A stretch of 36,527 bases of DNA from Devosia equisanguinis (GTDB lineage: Bacteria; Pseudomonadota; Alphaproteobacteria; Rhizobiales; Hyphomicrobiaceae): NCBI GenBank assembly GCA_945889015.1, contig CAMDBL010000015.1:1-36527 (forward strand). The letters run 5' to 3'. The notes under the pieces are model-generated. The model worked only from the letters and a program-made list of their open reading frames with translations. It did no database searches and was not told where the DNA came from. How positions within the stretch are numbered: the first letter of the stretch is position 1; every line of letters starts with the position of its first letter. A program made the translations under genes and the position numbers. Shown piece by piece: positions 1-6,823 of the stretch.

Positions 1-81
1 CACCTCATTCATTGCCTCATTTGTCGGATCTCGGGCGCGATGTGCGCCCTCCCTCCGACCTACACGCCGGAGAAAGTTCTA

Positions 82-783
82 ATGTTGAAGCCCGATCTGC
101 TGAAGACGCTGGCCTCGTTCGATACGCCGACGATCTGCAATGCGCTCGAGATCGTCGCCCCCGAGCGCCGATTGACGGGCTACACTACCAAGCCCCTCGT
201 CTGTCCGTTCCCGGAGTTGCCGGCCATCGTCGGCTACGCGCGCACCGCGACCATACGCTCGACGCACGTCAACGAGATCTCCGGCGTCAAGGCGCGAGAG
301 CAGCGCGTCGGCTACTACGAATACATCGCAAATGGCGGACCCAACCCGTCGATCGTTGTGCTGCAGGATCTCGATGGCGCCGATGTCGGCTTTGGTGCGT
401 TCTGGGGCGAGGTGCAGAGCACGGTGCACAAGGCTTTGGGCGCAGCCGGCGTCGTCACCGACGGCTGCATCCGCGACATTCCGCAGTGGGCACCGGGATT
501 GCAGGTGCTGGCCGGCTCTATCGCGCCCTCGCACGCGCACGTGCATCTGCACGATTACGGCCACACCGTTCGCGTCAACGGCATGATGGTGCGTTCCGGC
601 GACTTGATCCACATGGATCGGCACGGCGCGGTGATCATCCCCGAGGCGGTGGCAGACAAGATCCCGGCCGCCTGCGACCTGCTGGCGCGCAAGGAGGCCG
701 TCATCCTCGACCTCGCCCGCGCGCCTGGCTTCACCATCGCCAAGCTCGCCGAGGCCCTGAAGAAGCAGGACGAGATCCACTGA
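82..783 (+). CDS. RraA-like / HMG-CHA aldolase family protein
   Basis: Protein of 233 aa of the RraA fold, often annotated as RraA family, dimethylmenaquinone methyltransferase-like or 4-hydroxy-4-methyl-2-oxoglutarate aldolase. The family includes class II pyruvate aldolases with a metal-binding Arg-Asp pair, and here VVTDGCIRDIPQW carries adjacent Arg and Asp. Other family-like segments are FDTPTICNAL near the N-terminus and GVKAREQRVGYYEY. The ATG at 82 is preferred over the in-frame ATG at 40 because GGAGAAAG (69-76) lies 5 nt upstream and residues after MLKPDLL align with the usual family start. It leads a same-strand group with a hydroxyacid dehydrogenase and a second aldolase, which suggests a catabolic role rather than RNase E inhibition. 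The substrate is unknown. Confidence 0.85.
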   Translation: MLKPDLLKTLASFDTPTICNALEIVAPERRLTGYTTKPLVCPFPELPAIVGYARTATIRSTHVNEISGVKAREQRVGYYEYIANGGPNPSIVVLQDLDGADVGFGAFWGEVQSTVHKALGAAGVVTDGCIRDIPQWAPGLQVLAGSIAPSHAHVHLHDYGHTVRVNGMMVRSGDLIHMDRHGAVIIPEAVADKIPAACDLLARKEAVILDLARAPGFTIAKLAEALKKQDEIH

Positions 784-880
784 GCGAACGCCTATTTCGA
801 GAGGACGGCGCCCTTTTCTTTTGGAAGGGCTGGTGCGACAGTGGCGCCCGCTGACGACAATTGGACGGCGGGCTGCGGGC

Positions 881-1879
881 ATGAAGACTTCGGGCATGAA
901 AAAGAAAGTCCTGATCTTCCCGAATCTGCACGCCGAGGCGCGCGAGATGCTCGCGGCGCGGCCCGATTTCGAGCTGGTCGTTCCGGAGAGCCTCGACCCC
1001 GAGACAGCCTCGCGGCTGATGCCCGACATCGACGCCTTCATCGTTCGGGTCAGCCGGGTCGACCGCCAACTGATCGAGCGCGCACACCGGCTGAAGATCG
1101 TCTGTCGCCACGGCGTCGGCCTCGACAATCTCGATCTGCCGGCGCTGGCCGAAAAAGGCATCATCGCCACCGACGTCGGCCTCGCCAACATGCCCGCCGT
1201 GCTCGAGCACACCATCGGCTTCATGCTGATGCTGGCGCGCCAGTTCAATACCTACGACGCAGGCGTGCGCGCCAACCGCTATACCGAGACCAAGGATCTG
1301 CGCGTCGCCTTCGAGTTGCGCGATAAGACCCTGCTGGTGATCGGTCTCGGCCGCATCGGCTGCCAGGTCGCGCGCATCGCCAACGCCTTCGGCATGCGCG
1401 TGCTCGGCGTCGACATCGCCAAGACGCCCGACGAGATCCGCGCCATCGGGTGCGAGCCGGTCACCGACTGGCGGGCGCGGCTGCCCGAGGTCGACATGCT
1501 GACGCTGCATTGTCCGAAGACGGAGCTCACCGTCGGCATGATCGGCGAGGCCGAGTTCGCGGCGATGAAGCCGTCGGCGCGGCTCGTCAACTGCGCGCGC
1601 GGCGGCATCGTCGACGAGCGAGCCCTGATCAAGGCGCTGGAAAGCGGCCGGCTGGCGGCCGCCGCGATCGACGTACAGGAGCGCGAGCCGATGCCCGAGC
1701 ACGATCCGCTGCTCGGGTGCCGCAACTTGATCCTGACGCCGCACGCGGCGGCTGCGACGCAGGAATCGGTGCGCCGGATGGCGCTGCAGTGTGCCAAGAA
1801 CGTTTGCGATTACTTCGACGGAACGCTCGACGAGAGCATGATCGTCAACGGATTGAAGGCGCCAAGAGTGAAGAGCTGA
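881..1879 (+). CDS. D-isomer-specific 2-hydroxyacid dehydrogenase
   Basis: NAD-dependent D-2-hydroxyacid dehydrogenase of the SerA-like group, 332 aa, usual length about 310-340. The nucleotide-binding site is VIGLGRIGCQVA, followed by the acidic residue in RVLGVD that favours NAD. Catalytic Arg is in NCARGGIVDE, the Glu in the segment around DVQEREPMPEHD, and the His in LTPHAAAAT. The ATG at 881 was chosen, but the ATG at 896 (MKKKVLIF) is equally plausible and the reading frame is open further upstream; no start has a strong Shine-Dalgarno. It lies 97 nt after the RraA-like gene and 53 nt before the HpcH/HpaI aldolase. It probably interconverts a 2-oxo and a 2-hydroxy acid in the same pathway. 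serA itself is a less likely identity because no ACT or intervening domain is present. Confidence 0.88.
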   Translation: MKTSGMKKKVLIFPNLHAEAREMLAARPDFELVVPESLDPETASRLMPDIDAFIVRVSRVDRQLIERAHRLKIVCRHGVGLDNLDLPALAEKGIIATDVGLANMPAVLEHTIGFMLMLARQFNTYDAGVRANRYTETKDLRVAFELRDKTLLVIGLGRIGCQVARIANAFGMRVLGVDIAKTPDEIRAIGCEPVTDWRARLPEVDMLTLHCPKTELTVGMIGEAEFAAMKPSARLVNCARGGIVDERALIKALESGRLAAAAIDVQEREPMPEHDPLLGCRNLILTPHAAAATQESVRRMALQCAKNVCDYFDGTLDESMIVNGLKAPRVKS

Positions 1880-1892
1880 AATCAACAGTCCG

Positions 1893-1914
1893 CTCTCCCC
1901 GCCAGCGGGGAGAG
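1893..1914. repeat. REP-like palindrome (intergenic)
   Basis: Arms CTCTCCCC (1893-1900) and GGGGAGAG (1907-1914) are perfectly complementary around GCCAGC. The pairing can be read as 10 bp arms around CA. It sits between the dehydrogenase stop and the next gene, and its right arm runs into the G-rich ribosome-binding region of the HpcH/HpaI gene. Similar CCCCGC-N-GCGGGG palindromes are common intergenic repeats in alphaproteobacteria. A related hairpin occurs at 31282-31312. Confidence 0.6.
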
Positions 1915-1932
1915 GGTGGGGAGAGCAAAACC

Positions 1933-2721
1933 ATGAGACCGAACGCAATCAAGAGAATGCTGGCCGACGGCAAGACCGTCCTGAATGGCTGGTGCGCGAT
2001 CCCGAACTCCTATTCCGCCGAGCTGATGTCGCACGCCGGCTTCGACAGCGTGACCATCGACCTGCAACATGGTCCGGTCGATTTCCGTGATGCCGTCCCG
2101 ATGTTGCAGGCGATTTCGACCACGAATTGCACGCCGATGGTGCGTGTGCCCTGGAACGAGCCCGGCATCGTCATGAAGCTGCTCGATGCCGGCGCGATGG
2201 GCGTGATCTGCCCAATGATCAACACGCGCGAGGAGGCGGAAGCCTTTGTCAGCTATGGCCGCTACGCGCCCGACGGCCAGCGCTCGAACGGACCGAACCG
2301 AACGATGCAATACAACGGCGCCGACTATCAGCCGAATGCCAACAAGGAGATCCTGCTGTTCGCGATGATCGAGACCACCAAGGCGCTCGACAATCTCGAC
2401 GAAATTCTGAAGGTGCCGGGTCTCGACGGCACTTACATTGGCCCGACCGACCTCTCGCTGACGATGGGTAAGCCGCCCTTGCTCGACCCGACCGATGCCG
2501 GCGTGCTCGAGGCGATGCGTACGATCTGCGACAAAACACGGAAGGCCGGACTGATCGCGGGCGTGCATACGGATGGTCCGAAGTCGGCGGCGAAGCGCTT
2601 CAAGGAAGGCTTCCAGCTCTGCACCTTGCTGAACGATGCGCGCATCCTGCTGACCGGCGCGCAGAACTTCGTGAAGGAAGCCCGCGGCGAGGCCCCGACA
2701 GCGGCGGCCAAGGGGTATTGA
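1933..2721 (+). CDS. HpcH/HpaI family aldolase
   Basis: Class II, metal-dependent pyruvate aldolase of the HpcH/HpaI/citrate-lyase beta superfamily, 262 aa, which cleaves a 4-hydroxy-2-oxo acid to pyruvate (or a keto acid) plus an aldehyde. Family motifs are TIDLQHGP with the catalytic His, RVPWNEPGIVMKLLDAGA, a metal Glu in FAMIET, and a metal Asp in GTYIGPTDLSL. The usual DxEH is DLQH here (Gln for Glu). The ATG at 1933 follows a G-rich Shine-Dalgarno at about 1915-1922. A terminator-like hairpin follows at 2744-2771, so it is probably the last gene of the cluster that begins at 82. The true substrate cannot be read from sequence. Confidence 0.9.
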   Translation: MRPNAIKRMLADGKTVLNGWCAIPNSYSAELMSHAGFDSVTIDLQHGPVDFRDAVPMLQAISTTNCTPMVRVPWNEPGIVMKLLDAGAMGVICPMINTREEAEAFVSYGRYAPDGQRSNGPNRTMQYNGADYQPNANKEILLFAMIETTKALDNLDEILKVPGLDGTYIGPTDLSLTMGKPPLLDPTDAGVLEAMRTICDKTRKAGLIAGVHTDGPKSAAKRFKEGFQLCTLLNDARILLTGAQNFVKEARGEAPTAAAKGY

Positions 2722-2743
2722 GCCGGACAATTCGAGGCTGGCG

Positions 2744-2771
2744 CGGTGTCCGATCGCGGTATCGAACACCG
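2744..2771 (+). terminator. Hairpin downstream of HpcH/HpaI gene
   Basis: CGGTGT (2744-2749) pairs with ACACCG (2766-2771), and inside it CGAT (2751-2754) pairs with ATCG (2761-2764), with one C-A mismatch between the two stems and a 6-nt loop. It lies 22 nt past the stop codon. No clear U-tract follows, so it could be a weak terminator or a 3' stabilising stem. Confidence 0.4.
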
Positions 2772-2813
2772 TTGCTCGACGACACTGGTGACAAATTGGC
2801 TAGTCCTGCTACG

Positions 2814-2827
2814 TTGATCGCAATCAA
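2814..2827. promoter_or_regulatory. Dyad upstream of Bug receptor gene
   Basis: TTGAT (2814-2818) and ATCAA (2823-2827) form a perfect 5-bp dyad with a 4-bp spacer, 27 bp before the start codon of the binding-protein gene. The position suits an operator or part of a promoter. No clear -35/-10 pair was found, and no regulator is encoded beside it. Confidence 0.25.
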
Positions 2828-2854
2828 TGATAACAGAGCAGGGAGGTCGTCATT

Positions 2855-3835
2855 ATGCGCCGTCTCTTAAATCTCGGTATCGGGCTCGCGTTCGGGCTCG
2901 TCGTGGCGTCCGCTTCGGCGCACGCACAAACCTATCCATCCCAACCGATCCGCTTTATCAACGGGCTCGCCCCGGGCGGGGCCACCGACGTGGTGTTTCG
3001 CACGATCGCCGAGTCGCTGCGCGAGAGCCTCGGACAGTCGGTCGTCAACGAGAACAAGCCTGGCGCCAACGGACTGATCGCGCTCGAGCAGGTGGCGCAG
3101 TCGAAGCCCGACGGCTACACGTTCATGGTGATCTCCAGCACTGTCGCCAGCGGTCTGCTGACGATGAAAGACAAAGGCGCCGTCGATATCTTTGAGAGGC
3201 TCGCCTTCGTCGCGCCGGTCGCGGGCGGCCCTGCTACGGTCATCGCCGCGGTCAAGTCGATGCCCGATACGTTCAAGGAGTTCGTGGCCAAGGCCAAGGC
3301 CGCGCCTGGCACTATGCGCTATGCGAGCTCCGGCGCCGGCGCTGGACCGCACCTCGAGATGGTGCTGCTGTCGAAGCGCGCCGGTATCGAGATGGTGCAT
3401 CTGCCGCAGAAGGGCGCGGGCGCAATGCTGCCCGCCCTCGCCAACGGCGATGCGCACGTCGGCATGATCACGATGGCTTCGATCGCCGGGCAGGTGAAGA
3501 GCGGTGAGCTGAAGGCGCTCGCCGTGCTCGCCCCTCAACGGCTCAAGAATTGGCCCAATGTTCCCACGCTGACCGAGCTTGGCTATCCCGAGTTCGAGAC
3601 CAGACCGCTGTGGCATGCGATGCTCGCCCCCAAGGGCACGCCCGAGCCGATCATGCAGCAAATGTTCGATGCCGTGCAGAAGGCGCTCGTCACCGACCGC
3701 ATGAAGGAGCTGTACCAGAGGACCGAACTCTGGCCGCTGCCGCTCAAGTCGCGGGCCGAGTCCGTGGCGTGGTCGAAGACGAGTCTCGACTCCTTCAAGA
3801 AGCTGATCGCCGAGGTCGGAACGGCCGTGAAGTAG
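2855..3835 (+). CDS. Bug-family (TctC-like) solute-binding protein
   Basis: Periplasmic binding protein of the Bug/tripartite tricarboxylate transporter (TctC) family, 326 aa, typical length. The N-terminus MRRLLNLGIGLAFGLVVASASAHA is a Sec signal peptide probably cut after AHA. The mature part starts with the family pattern YPSQPIRFINGLAPGG and continues with a VVNENKPGANG segment and YASSGAGAGPHL. The ATG is preceded by GGGAGG (2841-2846). No tctA/tctB membrane genes are nearby, as is common for the many orphan Bug receptors in soil proteobacteria. Its position after the aldolase/dehydrogenase group suggests it supplies an organic acid to that pathway; this is inference. Confidence 0.92.
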   Translation: MRRLLNLGIGLAFGLVVASASAHAQTYPSQPIRFINGLAPGGATDVVFRTIAESLRESLGQSVVNENKPGANGLIALEQVAQSKPDGYTFMVISSTVASGLLTMKDKGAVDIFERLAFVAPVAGGPATVIAAVKSMPDTFKEFVAKAKAAPGTMRYASSGAGAGPHLEMVLLSKRAGIEMVHLPQKGAGAMLPALANGDAHVGMITMASIAGQVKSGELKALAVLAPQRLKNWPNVPTLTELGYPEFETRPLWHAMLAPKGTPEPIMQQMFDAVQKALVTDRMKELYQRTELWPLPLKSRAESVAWSKTSLDSFKKLIAEVGTAVK

Positions 3836-3855
3836 GCGAATGGCAAGGTCGCGCG

Positions 3856-3884
3856 GCGGTGTCTGGCCTGAGACCAGACACCGC
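3856..3884. terminator. Perfect hairpin between convergent genes
   Basis: GCGGTGTCTGG (3856-3866) and CCAGACACCGC (3874-3884) form an 11-bp perfect stem with the 7-nt loop CCTGAGA. It lies 21 nt after the Bug receptor stop and 23 nt from the end of the convergent Rid gene, so it can serve transcripts from both sides. Neither side has a good U-tract. Confidence 0.6.
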
Positions 3885-3906
3885 TTCGATCAGGCACTGT
3901 TTCAGC

Positions 3907-4299
3907 TCACTCGGGCTTTGCCGCGATCGTTTCCATCTCGACGACCCACTTCGGGTTGGCGAGCGCGCTGACCACGACCCACGTCGACGCCGGTGTGTGG
4001 CCCGGATTCAGATACTTCTCTCGATGCGGCTTGAGGAACTTGAGGCCTTCGGGTTGCGTCGAATAGACGTTGATGCGGACGATGTGCTCGGGGCCGAAGC
4101 CGGCATCCGCCAGGATCGCGAGCGTGTTCTTCCAGATCTGCTCGTGCTGGGCTTCGAAGCCGTCGGGCACGGAGCCGTCAGGAAGGTTGCCGACCTGACC
4201 GGCGGTGAACAGCCAGCGCGCGTTCGGCGGGATCTCGACGGAATGGCTGTACTTGGCCGCAGGGGGCGCGACGGTCGAGGGATTTCGTGTCTTGAGCAT
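3907..4299 (-). CDS. Rid family (YjgF/YER057c/UK114) protein
   Basis: Small 130-aa protein of the Rid superfamily, trimeric chorismate-mutase-like fold. RidA itself hydrolyses reactive enamine/imine intermediates. Family segments: FTAGQVG, the long helix around QIWKNTLAILADAGFGPEHIVRINVY, and the C-terminal WVVEMETIAA. In the archetype the catalytic Arg lies in an ARSCVEV-type strand; the aligned segment here is PASTWVVVSAL, with Ser at that place, so classical imine deaminase activity is doubtful. The ATG at 4299 is preceded by GGAGGAAG, which decides it over the upstream in-frame ATG at 4347. It faces the Bug receptor gene across a hairpin. Confidence 0.85.
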   Translation of the reverse strand: MLKTRNPSTVAPPAAKYSHSVEIPPNARWLFTAGQVGNLPDGSVPDGFEAQHEQIWKNTLAILADAGFGPEHIVRINVYSTQPEGLKFLKPHREKYLNPGHTPASTWVVVSALANPKWVVEMETIAAKPE

Positions 4300-4412
4300 G
4301 AGTGGCTTCCTCCGTTGGTGCCTTTGCGGCGGATCGTATTCGGTCACGCGCCATCATGGCCTGTCAACGTCCGGCGGACGATGAGAAGCCGATAATCGCT
4401 TGGGGGATCGCG

Positions 4413-4628
4413 GTGAGAAAGTTCATGCGGGCCATTCTCGGAATTGTCGGAGGCTACCTCGGCGGCGCCGCCGTGGGGTTCGCCCTGGTGTCGGCGTTCT
4501 CGAACAACGCGCACGACAAGAGCCTGGAGACGGTCATGACCGCCGCATTCGTCACCGGGCCGATCGGCGCACTGCTGGGTTTGGCTGGCCTGCTGATGAT
4601 CGGCAGGGGCAGCAGAAAGGGTGCGTGA
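4413..4628 (+). CDS. Small hypothetical two-helix membrane protein
   Basis: A 71-aa protein starting VRKFMRAILG. It has two hydrophobic segments: ILGIVGGYLGGAAVGFALVSAF and, after a short polar loop with NNAHDKS, MTAAFVTGPIGALLGLAGLLMIG. It ends in the basic tail RGSRKGA. Gly repeats in both helices suggest tight helix packing. The GTG at 4413 has GGGGGA 5 nt upstream; the ATG at 4425 is an alternative. It is convergent with trmD and has no obvious partner. I do not recognise a named family. Confidence 0.6.
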   Translation: MRKFMRAILGIVGGYLGGAAVGFALVSAFSNNAHDKSLETVMTAAFVTGPIGALLGLAGLLMIGRGSRKGA

Positions 4629-4657
4629 CGGCTGGGGCCGCTCACTGTCCTCGTCGC

Positions 4658-5368
4658 CTATTTCAGGAGATCCGGCCGGCGCGCACGCGTCAGCTTCTCC
4701 GCCTGCTCGCGCCGCCACTCGGCGATCTTCTTGTGATCGCCCGACAGCAGCACGTCAGGGATCGTGCGTCCCTCCCACTCGCGTGGCTTTGTGTAGTGCG
4801 GGTGCTCGAGCTGGCCCGTCTCGAAACTTTCGTGTGCGATCGACTCCACAGCGCCCAACACGCCGGGAATGAGCCGCACGCAGGCTTCGATCAGCACCAT
4901 CGCCGCCAACTCGCCACCGGCGAGTACATAGTCGCCGATCGAGATCTCGCGCAGCCCGCGAGCCTCGATCACGCGCTGGTCGACCCCCTCGAAGCGTCCG
5001 GCGAGCAGCACGGCGCCGGGGCCCGCGGCAAGCTCTCTCACCAGCGGCTGACGCAACGGCTCGCCTCGCGGTGACAGGTAGATCAGCGGCGCATTCGGGT
5101 TCGACTGCCGCGCATCGTCGATGGCGGCGGCGAGGACGTCGGCGCGCAAGACCATGCCCGCTCCGCCACCTGCGGGATGATCGTCGACCGAGCGATGCCG
5201 GCCGAGGCCGAACGCCCGGATCTGGCGGGCATCGAGGCTCCACAAGCCGGCGGCGAGCGCCTGGCCCACCAGGGACAGACCCAGCGGTCCCGGGAACATT
5301 TCCGGGAACAAGGTCAGCACGGTCGCCCGCCAGGCGGGATGGCCGGTCGATGTGGGAAAATGCGCCAT
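4658..5368 (-). CDS. trmD: tRNA (guanine-N1-)-methyltransferase TrmD
   Basis: SPOUT-class enzyme that methylates N1 of G37 in tRNAs with a GG anticodon sequence, using S-adenosylmethionine, to prevent +1 frameshifting. 236 aa, normal length. Hallmarks: [13 protein letters not shown] near the N-terminus, [41 protein letters not shown], and the knot region [22 protein letters not shown], followed by [12 protein letters not shown] and [14 protein letters not shown]. The ATG used gives a 13-residue leader before the conserved WRATVLTLF; no strong Shine-Dalgarno is seen. It is the last gene of the ffh-rpsP-pyrF-trmD group. rimM and rplS, its usual neighbours, are absent. Confidence 0.96.
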   Translation of the reverse strand: MAHFPTSTGHPAWRATVLTLFPEMFPGPLGLSLVGQALAAGLWSLDARQIRAFGLGRHRSVDDHPAGGGAGMVLRADVLAAAIDDARQSNPNAPLIYLSPRGEPLRQPLVRELAAGPGAVLLAGRFEGVDQRVIEARGLREISIGDYVLAGGELAAMVLIEACVRLIPGVLGAVESIAHESFETGQLEHPHYTKPREWEGRTIPDVLLSGDHKKIAEWRREQAEKLTRARRPDLLK

Positions 5369-5444
5369 CGTCGAGGTGACCGCGTGACCGGAGTTCGGGG
5401 TGGCGTCAGTCGCGTGACATCCGGGCGCTCGAGGCGCACGTCGT

Positions 5445-6164
5445 TCACGCGCGCGTGGTCTTGCGGCGGGCCTCGCGGATGTGGTGCACGAAGCTCTCGG
5501 CCGAGGCCTTGGGGTCGCCCGACTGTGTAATCGGACGTCCGACCACGACGTAGTCGGCGCCCGACGAGATTGCGGACTCCGGTGTCGTCACGCGCTCCTG
5601 GTCGTCCATTGTCGAGCCTTCGAGACGGATGCCCGGGGTGACGATGAGGAAGCCGGGACCGATGGTCTCGCGGATCTTGGCCGCCTCCTGGCCCGAGGAG
5701 ATGACGCCGTCGAAGCCGGCGTCATGGGCCATCTTCGCGCGGCGCAGGACCAGCTCGGCCGGGCTCAAGGTGGTGCCGTGCAGCCGCAGATCGTCCTGGC
5801 CGAGATTGGTCAGCACGGTCACGGCGAGCAGCTTGAGCTTGCTGGTGCCACGGCCGGCGACGGCGGCCTTCAGCGTCTTGAGGTCGTGGCCATGCACGGT
5901 GAGGAAGTTCAGCCCGAGCTCCGAGGCGTTGGCCACGGCGCGCTCGACGGTGTGCGAAATGTCGAGCAGCTTCATGTCGAGAAACACGTGCTTTCCCGAC
6001 GCGCGCAGGCTCTGCGCCAAATCGAGGCCGCCGGCGAACAGCAGCTCGAGTCCGACCTTGTAGAAGGTGACGCTGTCACCGAGCTTGGCGACGAGACGGG
6101 TGGCCTCGTCGAGGCTCGGCATGTCCAGAGCGACGATCAACCGATCGCGGGCTGAGTGGGGCAT
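5445..6164 (-). CDS. pyrF: Orotidine 5'-phosphate decarboxylase
   Basis: Decarboxylates OMP to UMP, the last step of de novo pyrimidine synthesis. 239 aa TIM barrel. The N-terminal [11 protein letters not shown] supplies the first Asp, FYKVGLELL the first Lys, and [14 protein letters not shown] holds the catalytic Asp-Lys-Asp set. FLIVTPGIR and [12 protein letters not shown] bind phosphate at the C-terminal side. The ATG at 6164 has AGAGAGG 7 nt upstream; the open frame extending upstream to 6800 is not part of the gene. It lies between rpsP and trmD, where rimM often lies in other genomes. Confidence 0.95.
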   Translation of the reverse strand: MPHSARDRLIVALDMPSLDEATRLVAKLGDSVTFYKVGLELLFAGGLDLAQSLRASGKHVFLDMKLLDISHTVERAVANASELGLNFLTVHGHDLKTLKAAVAGRGTSKLKLLAVTVLTNLGQDDLRLHGTTLSPAELVLRRAKMAHDAGFDGVISSGQEAAKIRETIGPGFLIVTPGIRLEGSTMDDQERVTTPESAISSGADYVVVGRPITQSGDPKASAESFVHHIREARRKTTRA

Positions 6165-6243
6165 GGCGCAACCTCTCTTGGAAGTCGTGAACCGAAAGTT
6201 GTCAAGCCGGTCGTCGTAGAGCAGTCGAATGCCGGCGAGGGGG

Positions 6244-6286
6244 AACTGGAAACCAGAGTGCCATCCGCGGCATCCGGTTTCCAGTT
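6244..6286. repeat. Nested inverted repeat between rpsP and pyrF
   Basis: Outer arms AACTGGAAACC (6244-6254) and GGTTTCCAGTT (6276-6286) form an 11-bp perfect stem. Inside, TGCC (6259-6262) and GGCA (6269-6272) form a second stem. No U-tract follows on either strand, so a simple terminator is doubtful. It may be an intergenic repeat or an mRNA processing/stability element of the rpsP-pyrF transcript. Confidence 0.6.
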
Positions 6287-6301
6287 TCCGATTTTCTCGG
6301 A

Positions 6302-6670
6302 TCAGCTCGCGGCCTCGCCACCCTCGGCGCCCTTGGCGGCGGCAGCCTCGGCAGCAGCAGCGCGCTCCTGCGCCTTCTTTTTCGGCTTGGCCTTCTCCGG
6401 GTTGTTGCGCGCTTCGCGCTTCATCAGGCCGGCTGCGTCGAAGAAGCGCAGGACGCGATCGGTCGGCTGCGCACCGACGGACAGCCAGTGCTTGCAGCGC
6501 TCGAGTTCGAGCTTCACGCGGGCCGGGTCGTCCTTCTTCTTCATCGGATCGAAGGTGCCGACCTGCTCGATGTAGCGGCCGTCGCGCGGCGTCGCGGCGG
6601 TGGCGACGACGATGTAGTAGTACGGCCGCTTCTTGGCGCCGCCGCGAGAGAGACGAATCTTGACTGCCCT
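6302..6670 (-). CDS. rpsP: 30S ribosomal protein S16 (start codon appears lost)
   Basis: S16 of the small subunit. The conserved core begins [21 protein letters not shown] and continues through [26 protein letters not shown] and an alphaproteobacterial [11 protein letters not shown] region with an Ala/Glu-rich tail. Homologues start M-A/S-V-x-I-R-L. Here the codon before GCA-GTC-AAG is AGG (6668-6670), not ATG; a single base at 6669 makes the difference. AAGGA (minus strand, 6678-6682) sits exactly 7 nt upstream, as expected for a start there. No ATG, GTG or TTG occurs in frame between it and the heptamer repeat. The frame stays open through that repeat to a GTG at 6814, just after ffh. Either this is a sequence error, a non-canonical start, or an N-terminally extended protein. 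About 122 aa from AGG. Confidence 0.85.
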   Translation of the reverse strand, partial: RAVKIRLSRGGAKKRPYYYIVVATAATPRDGRYIEQVGTFDPMKKKDDPARVKLELERCKHWLSVGAQPTDRVLRFFDAAGLMKREARNNPEKAKPKKKAQERAAAAEAAAAKGAEGGEAAS

Positions 6671-6690
6671 TGGTAGGTCCTTTGCTTGGT

Positions 6691-6760
6691 GAGTAGGGAG
6701 TAGGGAGTAGGGAGTAGGGAGTAGGGAGTAGGGAGTAGGGAGTAGGGAGTAGGGAGTAGG
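6691..6760. repeat. Perfect 10-copy heptamer tandem repeat
   Basis: Exactly ten copies of GAGTAGG (plus strand), 70 bp without a mismatch, between the end of ffh and the start of rpsP. On the coding (minus) strand it reads CCTACTC and, because 7 is not a multiple of 3, cycles through all frames, giving PYSLLPT-type peptides. A degenerate run of the same unit on the opposite strand (CTACTCC-CACTCCC) lies at about 6803-6819, next to the ffh stop. Such short tandem heptamers expand and contract by slippage. Confidence 0.97.
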
Positions 6761-6823
6761 AAACGAAGGGGGAGGCGATCTCGACCGCCCCACTACCCAT
6801 TCGCTACTCCCCACTCCCTCCGT

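Noticed and set aside
6691-6760. CRISPR or attachment-site repeat
   Set aside because: The units are contiguous 7-bp copies with no spacers and no integrase or cas genes nearby; it is a simple tandem repeat.
5445-6800. Long minus-strand frame (451 codons) covering pyrF and the rpsP region
   Set aside because: Only the last 239 codons encode PyrF, with a good ribosome-binding site at 6164. The upstream part is an out-of-frame reading of rpsP and of the heptamer repeat.
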